From Parasphingorhabdus cellanae (GTDB lineage Bacteria > Pseudomonadota > Alphaproteobacteria > Sphingomonadales > Sphingomonadaceae), in the NCBI RefSeq assembly GCF_017498565.1, contig NZ_CP071794.1, forward strand, positions 930,001-994,000: a stretch of DNA of 64,000 nt. The letters run 5' to 3'. Below are positions 54,526-63,527 of the stretch, in pieces (within the stretch, counting starts at the first letter, position 1; each line of letters begins with the position of its first letter). Position numbers and translations under genes: made by a program. Under the pieces are notes generated by a model, which was not told the origin of the DNA, made no database searches, and worked only from the letters and a program-made list of their open reading frames with translations.

Positions 54526-54730
54526 GTCCCAACCCATGCTCGACTTGGCATGAAAGTCCACATGCAGCTTTTCATATTATCAGAATAAACAACTGGACTT
54601 AGGAGTTTGTTCGAGCATTGTTGTTGGTGTCGCAAACATCAATTGCGACGGGCCGCCCGCTCTTAAAAGCGATCCGCGGCTCCGGTCAGTGGAAGCGTTG
54701 GAAGTACCAGCGCCAAACTGGAGACCTTCG

Positions 54731-54976
54731 ATGTCATCAAAAACCAAACCACAAACCAAATCCGCAAAGGTCATCACGCTGTTGTCGCGAACGATAGGCG
54801 CTACTCTCGATGAGATATGCAAAGCAACAAACTGGCAGCAGCACAGCATCCGCGCATTTCTAACCGGCCTGCGCAAGAAGGGCTATGTGCTCGCACGTGA
54901 ACAGCGCGGCGATGATAGTACGGCCTACCGCATTACACAAAGCCCAAGCGACACCGACGCCAAACGATCAGCATGA
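54731..54976 (+). CDS. DUF3489 domain protein
   Basis: An 81-residue protein from ATG 54731 (GGAG 8 bases upstream). The winged-helix-like segment TLLSRTIGATLDEICKATNW and SIRAFLTGLRKKGYVL is the DUF3489 pattern, a small DNA-binding-type domain. It overlaps the DUF2924 gene by ATGA. DUF3489-DUF2924-serine recombinase is a standard cassette in alphaproteobacteria and probably forms one integrase module. Confidence 0.88.
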   Translation: MSSKTKPQTKSAKVITLLSRTIGATLDEICKATNWQQHSIRAFLTGLRKKGYVLAREQRGDDSTAYRITQSPSDTDAKRSA

Positions 54977-55431
54977 CCAAGCCGGATAAACGTTTGGCGG
55001 ATCTCATAGTAATGCCGCCTGCCCAGTTACGGTCAGCATGGCGTGATACGTTCAAGTCACCAGCACCCGATATCGGACCTGATCTGCTGCGGCGCGGCAT
55101 AGCAAATCGGCTGCAGGAACGCATGCATGGCAGCCTGACGGGTGCCACAAAACGAGAGATCGAGCGGCTTCGCAAACGCGTCGAACGAACCGGCAAAGCT
55201 AGTCACATGCATGCGATCTCACTGAAAACCGGAACCCGGCTCGTTCGATCATGGAACGGCAAAAGCTATCATGTCCTAGTTTGCGATAATGGTTTTGAGT
55301 TTGAGGGTCGCCAATATTCCAGTCTCAGTCATATCGCGCGCGCGATAACCGGAGCGCATTGGTCCGGCCCTCGCTTCTTCGGATTGAAGAAACGAAGCGG
55401 GTATGGGCCGAAAGTGCTCACCAATGGTTGA
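54973..55431 (+). CDS. DUF2924 domain protein
   Basis: A 152-residue protein: MPPAQLRSAWRDTFKSPAPD and DLLRRGIANRLQERMHG at the front, then a C-terminal domain with GTRLVRSWNGKSYHVLV and GRQYSSLSHIARAITG ending in HWSGPRFFGL. This is the DUF2924 family, always beside large serine recombinases, a likely DNA-binding or directionality partner. Overlaps both neighbours by a few bases. Confidence 0.92.
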   Translation: MTKPDKRLADLIVMPPAQLRSAWRDTFKSPAPDIGPDLLRRGIANRLQERMHGSLTGATKREIERLRKRVERTGKASHMHAISLKTGTRLVRSWNGKSYHVLVCDNGFEFEGRQYSSLSHIARAITGAHWSGPRFFGLKKRSGYGPKVLTNG

Positions 55432-57046
55432 GCGAGCAAAACGAAAGCGGTGCGCAATCTACACTCGCAAATCGACAGAAGAGGGTCTGGAGCAAGACTT
55501 TAACAGTCTGGATGCCCAACGAGAAGCATGCGCTGCCTATATATTGAGCCAAGCCAGTGAAGGTTGGGAAGCAGTTTCAGAACTTTACGACGATGGCGGA
55601 TGGTCAGGGGGTACTATGGATCGCCCTGCCCTAGCTCAGCTGCTGGCTGATGTAAAAGCGGGCAAAGTCGATATCATTGTTGTCTACAAGGTTGATCGAC
55701 TCACGCGTGCATTGGCTGACTTTGCTAAGATTGTTGAGATATTGGATGATAACGATGCTTCATTCGTCAGCGTAACCCAATCGTTCAATACAACAACCAG
55801 CATGGGAAGACTGACACTTAACGTGCTTCTCTCCTTCGCGCAGTTTGAACGCGAAGTCACCGGTGAACGCATTCGCGACAAAGTTGCGGCATCTAAGAAG
55901 AAAGGCATGTGGATGGGCGGCGGTGTTCCTTATGGATATGATGTGAAAGAACGCCAGTTCCTGATTAATGAAGCTGAAGCTGAAACGGTGCGGTATGTAT
56001 TTGAGCGGTACGCGCGACTGAAATCAGTTCCAAAGTTAGTCGATGAATTAGCCGCGAAAAATATCAGAACCAGGGCCCGTGTCTTCAAATCTGGAAGGAT
56101 CGCCGGGGGTATCCACTTCAAGACTGGTACTTTAACGCATCTCCTTCAAAACCCTGTCTATGTCGGGAAAGTCCGCCATAAAGACAAAATCTATGATGGC
56201 GCGCATCATCCGATTATCTCGGATGAATTGTTCGAACGGGTGCAATCCATCTTTGCTGAAAACCGGCACGATAATGCGCTTGGCAAGAAGAGCCACAACC
56301 CCAGTTTGCTGACGGGCTTTATTACCGATCCTGATGACAAGCCGATGACGCCAGCGCATGCGAAGAAAGGACCGAAGCGCTATCGCTACTATGTCACACG
56401 GACACCGCCTGGAGACAAATCTTCCAAATGGAGATTGCCCGCTGGAGAAATCGAACGGCTGGTAATCGATACGATTGCCAGGCAGATGGTAACACTTAGC
56501 TCCACAGGAACTAATGACGCACGAGAAATGGAAGTTCAGATTCATCTGGTTCGTCAAACCTCAATCGATCTGCTTGCAATGTCTATCACCGAACAACGCG
56601 AATTATTGCTCAACTGTAAAACTCACGTTGCTATCAACGCCGGAACAATTGAAATCAAATTCACGCCTCCAAATCAGGATCAACCGGTCAAACTCTCGAT
56701 TAAGGCAAAAATGGTCAGCAGAGGATCAGAAGTAAGATTAGCAATTACACCGGATGATGGACCAATCAAGCGTGAGCCAGATCCAGTGTTGCTCAGACTG
56801 ATCGCTCACGCCTTCGCAGCTCAGGACCTTCTGGTTCGAGGAATATCCTCTTCGATGGTCAATCACTACAAACAGCGGCATTTGCAGCAGCTCGTTAGGT
56901 TAAGCTTCATGGCCCCCGATATTATCTGTACAATTATCGATGGAACTCAGCCACCTGATCTCACCGGACGCAAGATCATACGTATCAACAAAATCCCCCT
57001 AGACTGGGCGGGTCAGCGCAAAATGTTTGGGTTCGCTTCAGCCTAA
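55403..57046 (+). CDS. Large serine recombinase
   Basis: A 547-residue resolvase/invertase-type integrase. Catalytic Ser24 in YTRKSTEEG, Arg residues in VYKVDRLTR and FEREVTGERIRDK, recombinase domain with GGGVPYGYDV and a zinc-ribbon/coiled-coil-like C-terminal part. ATG 55424 is an alternative start; both overlap the DUF2924 stop. It would integrate or excise the element carrying it. It lies about 200 bases from tRNA-Phe at the island's right border, though serine integrases do not usually need a tRNA. Confidence 0.93.
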   Translation: MGRKCSPMVERAKRKRCAIYTRKSTEEGLEQDFNSLDAQREACAAYILSQASEGWEAVSELYDDGGWSGGTMDRPALAQLLADVKAGKVDIIVVYKVDRLTRALADFAKIVEILDDNDASFVSVTQSFNTTTSMGRLTLNVLLSFAQFEREVTGERIRDKVAASKKKGMWMGGGVPYGYDVKERQFLINEAEAETVRYVFERYARLKSVPKLVDELAAKNIRTRARVFKSGRIAGGIHFKTGTLTHLLQNPVYVGKVRHKDKIYDGAHHPIISDELFERVQSIFAENRHDNALGKKSHNPSLLTGFITDPDDKPMTPAHAKKGPKRYRYYVTRTPPGDKSSKWRLPAGEIERLVIDTIARQMVTLSSTGTNDAREMEVQIHLVRQTSIDLLAMSITEQRELLLNCKTHVAINAGTIEIKFTPPNQDQPVKLSIKAKMVSRGSEVRLAITPDDGPIKREPDPVLLRLIAHAFAAQDLLVRGISSSMVNHYKQRHLQQLVRLSFMAPDIICTIIDGTQPPDLTGRKIIRINKIPLDWAGQRKMFGFASA

Positions 57047-57248
57047 AAACTCCCTAAATCCACAAGTGCATCTGGACTCCAGTATTTGGGCTATCGAGAC
57101 ACTTGGCCATTTTGCCCTTAAGTCGCGGCTGACAAATGGTCTCTGGAGACAAGGTCCGCGCATCATCATCTGCTAACTCGCTGGTAAATAGGGATAAAAT
57201 ACACCCACAATACTCAGACCGCGAAACGCTGAAAACTGAGGAAAAAAG

Positions 57249-57324
57249 TGGTGCCCGAAGGCGGATTCGAACCACCGACACAGCGATTTTCAGTCGCTTG
57301 CTCTACCAACTGAGCTATTCGGGC
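57249..57324 (-). tRNA. tRNA-Phe (GAA)
   Basis: On the minus strand: acceptor GCCCGAA pairs with TTCGGGC, D-loop AGCTCAGTTGGTAGAGC, anticodon stem with CTGAAAA (anticodon GAA), T-arm GGTTCGAATCC, discriminator A and encoded CCA at 57251-57249. All arms close. It marks the border between the accessory region and core genes. Confidence 0.97.
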
Positions 57325-57423
57325 AACGGGCGGAAACGCTGTTCCCACCGAATTAGAAGCGCCGCTATAGGCGGGGCTTGCATGGCTTGTCCAGCCTAAA
57401 AATCGCGGTTTGTTTATGCTGCT

Positions 57424-57618
57424 TTAGGACTCTCCGTCGCGGCCTGCATCTCCTGAAAAATGATCGGCCAGTTGATCCGGTGAAACCGGCGGTCCAGGCA
57501 CTTTATAGCCCTCTCCCAGCCACTCCCGGTCTTTGCAGCCTGCGCTACAGAAAGGCGCAAATTCGCTGGATTTTGGCTTGCGGCAAACCGGACATTTTGA
57601 GGAACGCTTCTCAGGCAA
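57424..57618 (-). CDS. yacG: DNA gyrase inhibitor YacG
   Basis: A 64-residue zinc protein from a TTG start: Cys9-x2-Cys12 (KCPVCRKP) and Cys24-x3-Cys28 (FCSAGCKDR) followed by DREWLGEGY, the YacG signature. It binds GyrB and lowers gyrase activity. It starts 4 bases after the sodium-dependent transporter stop, so the two share a transcript. Longer frame 57414-57656 in another phase is a shadow. Confidence 0.9.
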   Translation of the reverse strand: MPEKRSSKCPVCRKPKSSEFAPFCSAGCKDREWLGEGYKVPGPPVSPDQLADHFSGDAGRDGES

Positions 57619-57621
57619 CAG

Positions 57622-59055
57622 CTAACCCTGACCGATAAGGTTGGGAAACACTGCAAAAACGAAAATCATCGCGACTGCCAATGGCGCCAGCCAAGCGATC
57701 AAGAAACGCCATAATCCAAACATCGCGCCTTCCAGACCAGTTTCTTCCTTCACCAGCTTCTTGTCAGCTCGCCAGCCAATAAACACGGCTGTCAGGAATG
57801 CGGTAACCGGAAGCAGTATTTTGGAAACCAGATCGTCAATCGCGTCAAAGATATTCTTATCTTCAAAAAGCGGAATGAAGCCAAGGGGCCGAATGTCACT
57901 CCAGACGTTAAGAGACAAGGCACAGGCAATGCCGATCAGGAATATGACGCCGCCAACCAGCCAAGCTGTAAAGCCCCTGCCCCATTCAAACCGCCGCATC
58001 GCCCAAGCCACAACACCTTCCAGCAAGGATATCGAACTGGTTAGCGCAGCAAAGAAGATCAGCACGAAAAATAGCAGCCCAACCAGTGATCCGGCGGGCA
58101 TATTATGAAATGCGATCGGAAGGGATTGGAACACCAATGTCGGTCCCGCCGCAACGTCTAGGCCGACCGCAAATACGATCGGGAAAATCATCAAACCGGC
58201 GAGCAGAGCGACCCCAGTATCAGCAAAAGCAATCATACCAGCGGTGGGTGCAAGATTGGTTTCGCGCGAAACATAGCCGCCATAGGTAATCAATGCAGCC
58301 GAGGCGACGCTCATCGAAAACAACGCCTGCCCCAAGGCATCATTCACAACCGCCGGCGATAGTTTTGAGAAATCGGGAGTGAACAGGAACGACAGGGCTT
58401 TGGCAAATTCCCCTGTAAAGGCCCCATAAAGTGTGATCAGAACAAGAAGCACGAAGAATGTCGGCATCAGGTACGTTGCCGCTTTTTCAATCCCATCGGT
58501 GACCCCGCGTGCGACAATCCAGATAGAGACGACCATGAACAAAGTGTGCATACCCAGCAGCAGGGGGATATTTCCGAACAGGTCGGTCATGCGGCTGGGG
58601 ATAGTTTCGGGGTTTTCGCTTGCCAAAGCGCCAGCGAAAGGATCACCGGAGAAGATCGCACCCACAAGATCGACGCTCATAACGCCGACATAATACATCA
58701 CCCAACCGGCCACGACGCTGTAAAATGTAAGAATGAGAAAGGCATTTAATATACCGATACCGCCGAATATTCCCCAATTTTTACTGACGTTGGAATCTTC
58801 AGCAACCTTGACGACACTATGAAATGCATCGCTGCGACCGTGCCTGCCGATCAGGACTTCGGATAAAACCATAGGAAGGCCGATTAAAATGATACAGCTG
58901 ATATAGACCAGCACAAAAGCCCCACCGCCATTTTCACCGGCCAAGGTCGGAAAACGCCATATATTGCCGAGACCAACCGCGGCGCCCACAGCTGCTAAAA
59001 TAAAGGCTGTCCGCGATGACCAACCCTCTCCGGTTGGTGCTGCTGGTCCTGCCAT
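57622..59055 (-). CDS. Sodium-dependent transporter (SNF/NSS family)
   Basis: A 477-residue membrane protein with about twelve helices. The first helix carries AAVGAAVGLGNIWRFPTLAG, the Na+/leucine-site signature of the neurotransmitter:sodium symporter family. Imports an amino acid or similar solute with sodium; the substrate cannot be assigned. Followed directly by yacG. Confidence 0.93.
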   Translation of the reverse strand: MAGPAAPTGEGWSSRTAFILAAVGAAVGLGNIWRFPTLAGENGGGAFVLVYISCIILIGLPMVLSEVLIGRHGRSDAFHSVVKVAEDSNVSKNWGIFGGIGILNAFLILTFYSVVAGWVMYYVGVMSVDLVGAIFSGDPFAGALASENPETIPSRMTDLFGNIPLLLGMHTLFMVVSIWIVARGVTDGIEKAATYLMPTFFVLLVLITLYGAFTGEFAKALSFLFTPDFSKLSPAVVNDALGQALFSMSVASAALITYGGYVSRETNLAPTAGMIAFADTGVALLAGLMIFPIVFAVGLDVAAGPTLVFQSLPIAFHNMPAGSLVGLLFFVLIFFAALTSSISLLEGVVAWAMRRFEWGRGFTAWLVGGVIFLIGIACALSLNVWSDIRPLGFIPLFEDKNIFDAIDDLVSKILLPVTAFLTAVFIGWRADKKLVKEETGLEGAMFGLWRFLIAWLAPLAVAMIFVFAVFPNLIGQG

Positions 59056-59112
59056 ATTTGAAACTCCCCGATATTTTTCCGCGCCGTCTGAGCAGCCTAG
59101 TTACTGATCTAC

Positions 59113-59493
59113 CTAGCCTCTCATCAACATCGGGCCAAGTGGTTTTCCGGCAAATATATGGACGTGCAGATGCGGAACTTCCTGATGCCCGTCATGACCG
59201 ATATTCGCGAGCAGGCGATAGCCTGGCTCAACCATACCCGCTTCGCGTGCCACATGACCGACACCACGCACAAAACCGGCAATTTCAACCTCGCTGGCTT
59301 TAGCGGAAAAATCGTCCCAGCTGACATACTTTCCCTTGGGAATGACCAGGATATGGTGCGGGGCCTGTGGGTTGATATCATGAAAAGCGAGAACATGATC
59401 ATCCTCATATACCGTCTTGTTGGGTATTTCCCCGCGCAGGATTTTGGCAAAGATATTCTCATCATCATAAGGTTCGGTTGGGTTAATCGCCAT
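59113..59493 (-). CDS. HIT family hydrolase (Hint-type)
   Basis: A 126-residue protein with NIFAKILRGEIPNKTVYEDD at the front and the histidine triad HLHVHIFAGKPLG near the C-terminus. Such enzymes cut purine nucleoside phosphoramidates or AMP-lysine. It lies 3 bases after hisE on the same strand, a usual alphaproteobacterial arrangement. Confidence 0.94.
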   Translation of the reverse strand: MAINPTEPYDDENIFAKILRGEIPNKTVYEDDHVLAFHDINPQAPHHILVIPKGKYVSWDDFSAKASEVEIAGFVRGVGHVAREAGMVEPGYRLLANIGHDGHQEVPHLHVHIFAGKPLGPMLMRG

Positions 59494-59496
59494 GGA

Positions 59497-59814
59497 TCAG
59501 TCCTTTCTGGAAGCTTTTTCGATAATACCCGACAGTCCTTCACGGCGCGCCAGCTCCGCCAACACATCATCGATGGACAATTCCATGTCGGCCAGCAAAA
59601 CCATCAGGTGGAACAGGACATCTGCTGCCTCTCCGGTCATATCCGCCTTGTCGCCCTGTACTGCCGCGATAACGGCCTCAACCGCTTCCTCGCCAAGTTT
59701 CTCAGCCATTTTGGCACGTCCCTTAGCGCGCAGGCTGGCGACATAACTATCTTTGGGATCAGCGCTCCGACGCTGATGGATGGTGGTTTCCAGCTTTTGC
59801 AAGATATCGTTCAT
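59497..59814 (-). CDS. hisE: Phosphoribosyl-ATP diphosphatase
   Basis: A 105-residue all-helical enzyme of the MazG-like fold: KMAEKLGEEAVEAVIAA and KADMTGEAADVLFHLMVLLA give the Glu/Asp metal ligands. It removes diphosphate from PR-ATP, the second step of histidine synthesis. It belongs to the hisB-H-A-F-E series but is separated from hisF by a mini PEP-CTERM gene and a terminator. Confidence 0.95.
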   Translation of the reverse strand: MNDILQKLETTIHQRRSADPKDSYVASLRAKGRAKMAEKLGEEAVEAVIAAVQGDKADMTGEAADVLFHLMVLLADMELSIDDVLAELARREGLSGIIEKASRKD

Positions 59815-59885
59815 GGATGTTCGTTTGCGCGAGCAAGGGGACGGGCGTCAAGTCTTTGCGGTGCGCAGAGCCCAATTACCCAAAG

Positions 59886-59921
59886 GAAAGGGCCGTCTAA
59901 TCCCCCGATGACGGCCCTTTC
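59886..59921 (-). terminator. Terminator hairpin between the PEP-CTERM gene and hisE
   Basis: GAAAGGGCCGTC (59886-59897) pairs with GACGGCCCTTTC (59910-59921). On the minus strand it is followed by CTTTGGG. It lies 47 bases after the mini-protein stop and before hisE, so hisE may need its own promoter. Confidence 0.65.
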
Positions 59922-59967
59922 ATGGCACAGCGAGATCAAGGATCTGCGCGCCAATCGCGACGAACTC

Positions 59968-60132
59968 TTACAGCTTGTTGCGCTTCTTGCTTGCGGCCAT
60001 GTGGCCGGCCACCAGACCGGCGACGCCAAGCGTCAGCATCAAGATATTAGATGGCTCTGGAATCGAAGCGGCCAAATCTGCCAAACCTATTGCAACTGCA
60101 CTGCCTAAAATGGCGAAATTCATAAATGTCAT
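59968..60132 (-). CDS. Mini PEP-CTERM protein (54 aa)
   Basis: From ATG 60132 (GAGGG 7 bases upstream): MTFMNFAILGSAVAIGLADL, then IPEPSNILMLTLGVAGLVAG and a basic end KKRNKL. PEP motif, one membrane helix and a basic tail are the full PEP-CTERM sorting signal, processed by exosortase. Nearly nothing else is in the protein: about 22 residues precede the signal. It sits alone between hisF and hisE. Confidence 0.75.
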   Translation of the reverse strand: MTFMNFAILGSAVAIGLADLAASIPEPSNILMLTLGVAGLVAGHMAASKKRNKL

Positions 60133-60600
60133 AGCGTGCCCTCGGGGATATGGCCGAAATTCGAAGTGCCTGATAAAAGAGATACGCAATTTTCCTGCCA
60201 ACATCCTCTGCCCTGCGATATTACACAATCCTGGTGGTTAACGGATTTGGGACATCGTGAATTTTGTAAGTTAAACCGACAATAACCATAAATGTCACCG
60301 TCCCATATTGAGACAACAATGTAGAGCCATCCGTTTTGAAAGAGGAATAGCCACCCCTATTAAAATCGATATTGGTTTGGGCCAATCATTCGGCCTGTTT
60401 GTTTGGCATCGACGCCGTATCAAACGGCCAGCGGCTAGATCATCACCAAACAAGTCCAACGGATAGATTGTTGAGAAAATATAAATAGGGAATTGGAGAT
60501 AATTTTCTCCAAAAATAAGCGCTTAACTACAGTTCTTTTCAAACTTTCTCAGATTGAATCAGCTTTAGACTAAGTCTTAGCTTTTGCTGGCTATCGCACC
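60133..60600. other. Intergenic region between hisF and the mini PEP-CTERM gene
   Basis: 468 bases, AT-rich, no supported gene. It must hold the promoter of the PEP-CTERM gene. A hairpin at 60493-60512 is listed on its own. Confidence 0.5.
60493..60512 (-). terminator. Possible weak terminator after hisF
   Basis: TTGGAGA (60493-60499), 6-base loop, TCTCCAA (60506-60512); on the minus strand TTCCCTATTTATATTTTC follows. AT-rich stem, so efficiency is uncertain. Confidence 0.35.
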
Positions 60601-61368
60601 TTAGCGGTTGTGGCGAGCAGGCAAACCAGCGGCGCGCAGGGCATCATGCGCTTCGGATATACTGTGCTGGCCAAAATGGAAAATTGATGCAGCCAGGACC
60701 GCATTGGCACCGCCCTTGATGACACCTTCGACCATATGATCAAGATTACCAACACCGCCGCTGGCGACCACCGGGATAGACACCGCATCGGCAATCGCCC
60801 GGGTCAGAGCGAGGTCATAACCATCGCGGGTGCCATCGCGATCCATCGATGTGACGAGCAACTCCCCTGCCCCCAGATCCGCCATGCGTACCGCATGTTC
60901 CAGGGCGTCGATTCCGGTAGGCGTGCGCCCGCCATGGGTGAAGATTTCCCAGCGACCTTCCTCAACATATCGGGCATCGATGGACGCGACCATACACTGG
61001 CTACCAAAACGCCCGGCAATGTCACTGACCACTTCGGGGCGAGAAACTGCCGCGCTGTTAACGGCTACCTTGTCGGCGCCAGCCATCAGCAGCGCGCGGG
61101 CATCGTCCGCTGTTCGCACGCCGCCGCCAACGGTCACCGGCATGAAACAGACTTCCGCTGTCCGCCGTACAACATCGATAATCGTATCGCGCTTTTCATG
61201 ACTGGCGCCAATGTCGAGAAAACACAGCTCATCTGCGCCCGCGGCATCATAGGCCCGCGCCTGCTCGACCGGATCACCGGCGTCTTTAAGATCAACGAAA
61301 TTGACGCCCTTGACCACACGTCCATCGGCTACGTCGAGACAGGGTATGACGCGGATGCGAACGGTCAT
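60601..61368 (-). CDS. hisF: Imidazole glycerol phosphate synthase, cyclase subunit
   Basis: A 255-residue (beta/alpha)8 barrel. The catalytic aspartates lie in [16 protein letters not shown] (Asp12) and [14 protein letters not shown] (near residue 130). With HisH it turns PRFAR and ammonia into imidazole glycerol phosphate and AICAR. Two bases after hisA. Confidence 0.97.
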   Translation of the reverse strand: MTVRIRVIPCLDVADGRVVKGVNFVDLKDAGDPVEQARAYDAAGADELCFLDIGASHEKRDTIIDVVRRTAEVCFMPVTVGGGVRTADDARALLMAGADKVAVNSAAVSRPEVVSDIAGRFGSQCMVASIDARYVEEGRWEIFTHGGRTPTGIDALEHAVRMADLGAGELLVTSMDRDGTRDGYDLALTRAIADAVSIPVVASGGVGNLDHMVEGVIKGGANAVLAASIFHFGQHSISEAHDALRAAGLPARHNR

Positions 61369-61370
61369 AT

Positions 61371-62096
61371 CTATCGGTTCGCCATCGCAATGGCCGTCGC
61401 CAGATCCAACCGCCCGTCATAGAGCGCCCGGCCGGTAATCACGCCTTCAATACCATCCTGGGTAAACTGGCTGAGCATATGGACATCGTCAAGACCCTTC
61501 ACCCCGCCACTGGCGATCACCGGAATATCGACAGAGCGCGCCAGATCAACCGTCGCTTCGATATTGCAACCCGTCAGCATGCCATCGCGCCCCACATCCG
61601 TGAATAAAAGCGACGCAACACCCGCATCTTCGAAACGCCGCGCCATATCTCTTACGCTGACTTCAGAGACATCGGCCCAGCCTTCGGTGGCGACCATTCC
61701 GTCGCGGGCATCGACGGCAACGACAATACCGCCTTCATATTCCCTGGCCATGTCGCGCACAAATTCCGGGTCTTTCAACGCCGCTGTACCGATGACCAGC
61801 CGCGCCACGCCCAGTTCAAACCAGCGTTCCACCGTCTCCCGGTTTCGAATTCCGCCGCCCAGCTGCACATAGCCGGGGAAGCTGGCGACAATCGCCTCAA
61901 CCGCTTCGGCATTGCGCGGAGACCCGGCAAAGGCCCCGTCCAGATCGACGACATGAATATGCTCAGCGCCAGCTTTGGCGAACAGCCTCGCTTGCTCCGC
62001 CGGATTGTCCCCATAGACGGTAGCGCGGTCCATATCGCCTTCGGCCAAGCGCACAACTTCGCCGGATTTCAGGTCAATGGCAGGAAAGACGATCAT
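61371..62096 (-). CDS. hisA: ProFAR isomerase
   Basis: A 241-residue (beta/alpha)8 barrel beginning [20 protein letters not shown] (catalytic Asp near residue 8) with [12 protein letters not shown] near 165 holding the second Asp. ATG 62096 overlaps the hisH stop as ATGA and has GGAG upstream; a GTG 9 bases earlier is less likely. Fourth step of the pathway up to IGP synthase. Confidence 0.96.
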   Translation of the reverse strand: MIVFPAIDLKSGEVVRLAEGDMDRATVYGDNPAEQARLFAKAGAEHIHVVDLDGAFAGSPRNAEAVEAIVASFPGYVQLGGGIRNRETVERWFELGVARLVIGTAALKDPEFVRDMAREYEGGIVVAVDARDGMVATEGWADVSEVSVRDMARRFEDAGVASLLFTDVGRDGMLTGCNIEATVDLARSVDIPVIASGGVKGLDDVHMLSQFTQDGIEGVITGRALYDGRLDLATAIAMANR

Positions 62097-62713
62097 GGTT
62101 TCCACTCCAAAAAACGTTTCAGGAAAGCCAGCCCATAGGCTTGACTTTTCTCGGGATGAAATTGCACGCCGACAATATTGTCGCGGCCAACAGCCGATAC
62201 CAGTTCCATGCCGTGATAGGTGGTGGCAAAAATATCGTCTACATTTGCCGCATCGAAATGATAGCCGTGAAGATAATAAGCCTCACCCGCTTCCAACAGA
62301 TCATGGCCCGCTGTCGGGGTCACATCATTCCAGCCCATATGCGGGATTTTAATATCCGCGGAAGGCGCTTCGATCGCGTGCACGGTGCCGCTGATCCAGC
62401 CAAGCCCCTGATGTTCGCCAAATTCTATGCCTTTGTCGGCGAGCAATTGCATGCCGACACAGATGCCCAGAAAAGGCGCGCGCTCTTGCCGGACCCGCTG
62501 TTCCAGCGCCGCAATCATGCCGTCAATCCCGGCCAGGGCATCACGGCACGCGCCAAAAGCGCCAACACCCGGCAGGACAATACGATCCGCCGCTGCGACT
62601 AAATCCGGATCAGCGGTCACGACCACGCCGGATGCGCCAGTTGCTATCAACGCATTGTGCACGCTGTGAAGGTTACCGGCGCCGAAATCGATAAGAGCTA
62701 TTTTTTCAGGCAT
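62093..62713 (-). CDS. hisH: Imidazole glycerol phosphate synthase, glutaminase subunit
   Basis: A 206-residue class I glutamine amidotransferase: Cys85 in GICVGMQLL, His and Glu in VQFHPEKSQ near 186-190. It feeds ammonia to HisF. Overlaps hisA; a palindromic repeat lies between it and hisB. Confidence 0.96.
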   Translation of the reverse strand: MPEKIALIDFGAGNLHSVHNALIATGASGVVVTADPDLVAAADRIVLPGVGAFGACRDALAGIDGMIAALEQRVRQERAPFLGICVGMQLLADKGIEFGEHQGLGWISGTVHAIEAPSADIKIPHMGWNDVTPTAGHDLLEAGEAYYLHGYHFDAANVDDIFATTYHGMELVSAVGRDNIVGVQFHPEKSQAYGLAFLKRFLEWKP

Positions 62714-62724
62714 CCCAGAAACGC

Positions 62725-62800
62725 GTCATCCCAGCGAAAGCTGGGATCTCCTTGAGGTGACACACAGGCTGTCTGAGATTCCAGCTTTCGCTGGAATGAC
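62725..62800. repeat. REP-like palindromic repeat pair
   Basis: GTCATCCCAGCGAAAGCTGG plus GATCTC (62725-62750) and its near-inverse GAGATTCCAGCTTTCGCTGG plus AATGAC (62775-62800), 24 bases apart. Each arm is itself a hairpin (CCAGC-GAAA-GCTGG). This GTCATnCC-type dispersed repeat is common in sphingomonad and other alphaproteobacterial genomes. It may affect his mRNA processing. Confidence 0.8.
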
Positions 62801-62807
62801 GATGACA

Positions 62808-63401
62808 TTATCCACCAAGCTGCCCTTTGGTCGAAGGAATCGCATCTCCTTTGCGCGGGTCACGCTCCACCGCTTGCCGCATCGCGCGGGCAAAGCCTTT
62901 GAAGATGCTCTCGGCAATATGGTGGTTATTCTCACCATAAAGCAGCTCGATATGCAGCGTGATGCCAGCGGCATCGGCGACGCTATGGAACCAGTGCTTG
63001 AACAGCTCCGTGTCCATCTCACCCAGCCGTTCCTGGGTAAAGCCAGCCTTCCAGACCAGCCACGGCCGCCCGGAAATATCCAACGCAACGCGGCTCAATG
63101 TCTCGTCCATCGGGGAATAGGTGCTGCCATAGCGCACGATCCCGGCCTTGTCGCCCAGCGCCTGACCAATCGCCTGCCCGACCGCAATGGCACTATCTTC
63201 GGTCGTGTGATGCTGATCGACATGCAGATCACCCTTGACCCGCAGCGTCAGGTCAATCAGCGAGTGGCGCGAAAATTGCTCGATCATATGGTCGAGAAAG
63301 CCAATGCCGGTCGACACGTCATATTGCCCGGTTCCGTCCAGATTCAACTCGACGAAAATCTCGGTTTCCTTGGTGTTTCGCTCTATGGTCGCTGTTCTCA
63401 T
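62808..63401 (-). CDS. hisB: Imidazoleglycerol-phosphate dehydratase
   Basis: A 197-residue enzyme with the two metal-binding His repeats, [16 protein letters not shown] near residue 65 and the matching [15 protein letters not shown] near 160. Monofunctional, as normal in alphaproteobacteria. First gene of the hisB-H-A-F set, divergent from sspB. Confidence 0.97.
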   Translation of the reverse strand: MRTATIERNTKETEIFVELNLDGTGQYDVSTGIGFLDHMIEQFSRHSLIDLTLRVKGDLHVDQHHTTEDSAIAVGQAIGQALGDKAGIVRYGSTYSPMDETLSRVALDISGRPWLVWKAGFTQERLGEMDTELFKHWFHSVADAAGITLHIELLYGENNHHIAESIFKGFARAMRQAVERDPRKGDAIPSTKGQLGG

Positions 63402-63527
63402 ACGGGTTGCCTATAAAGGCTGGATTTGATCAGGCAAGAATTTCGCTGCAAAATCAGAAATATCACAGTTGCGGAAAATTATGCAAATGCCCTTGACCCT
63501 GCCCCCGGTTCGCGCCACCACGTAGCT

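Noticed and set aside
57000..57260. attB/attR at the tRNA-Phe 3' end
   Set aside because: No second copy of the T-arm sequence was found elsewhere in the window.
62726..63416. Frames on both strands over hisB (62726-63088 minus, 62757-63416 plus)
   Set aside because: Shadows of hisB and of the palindromic repeat.
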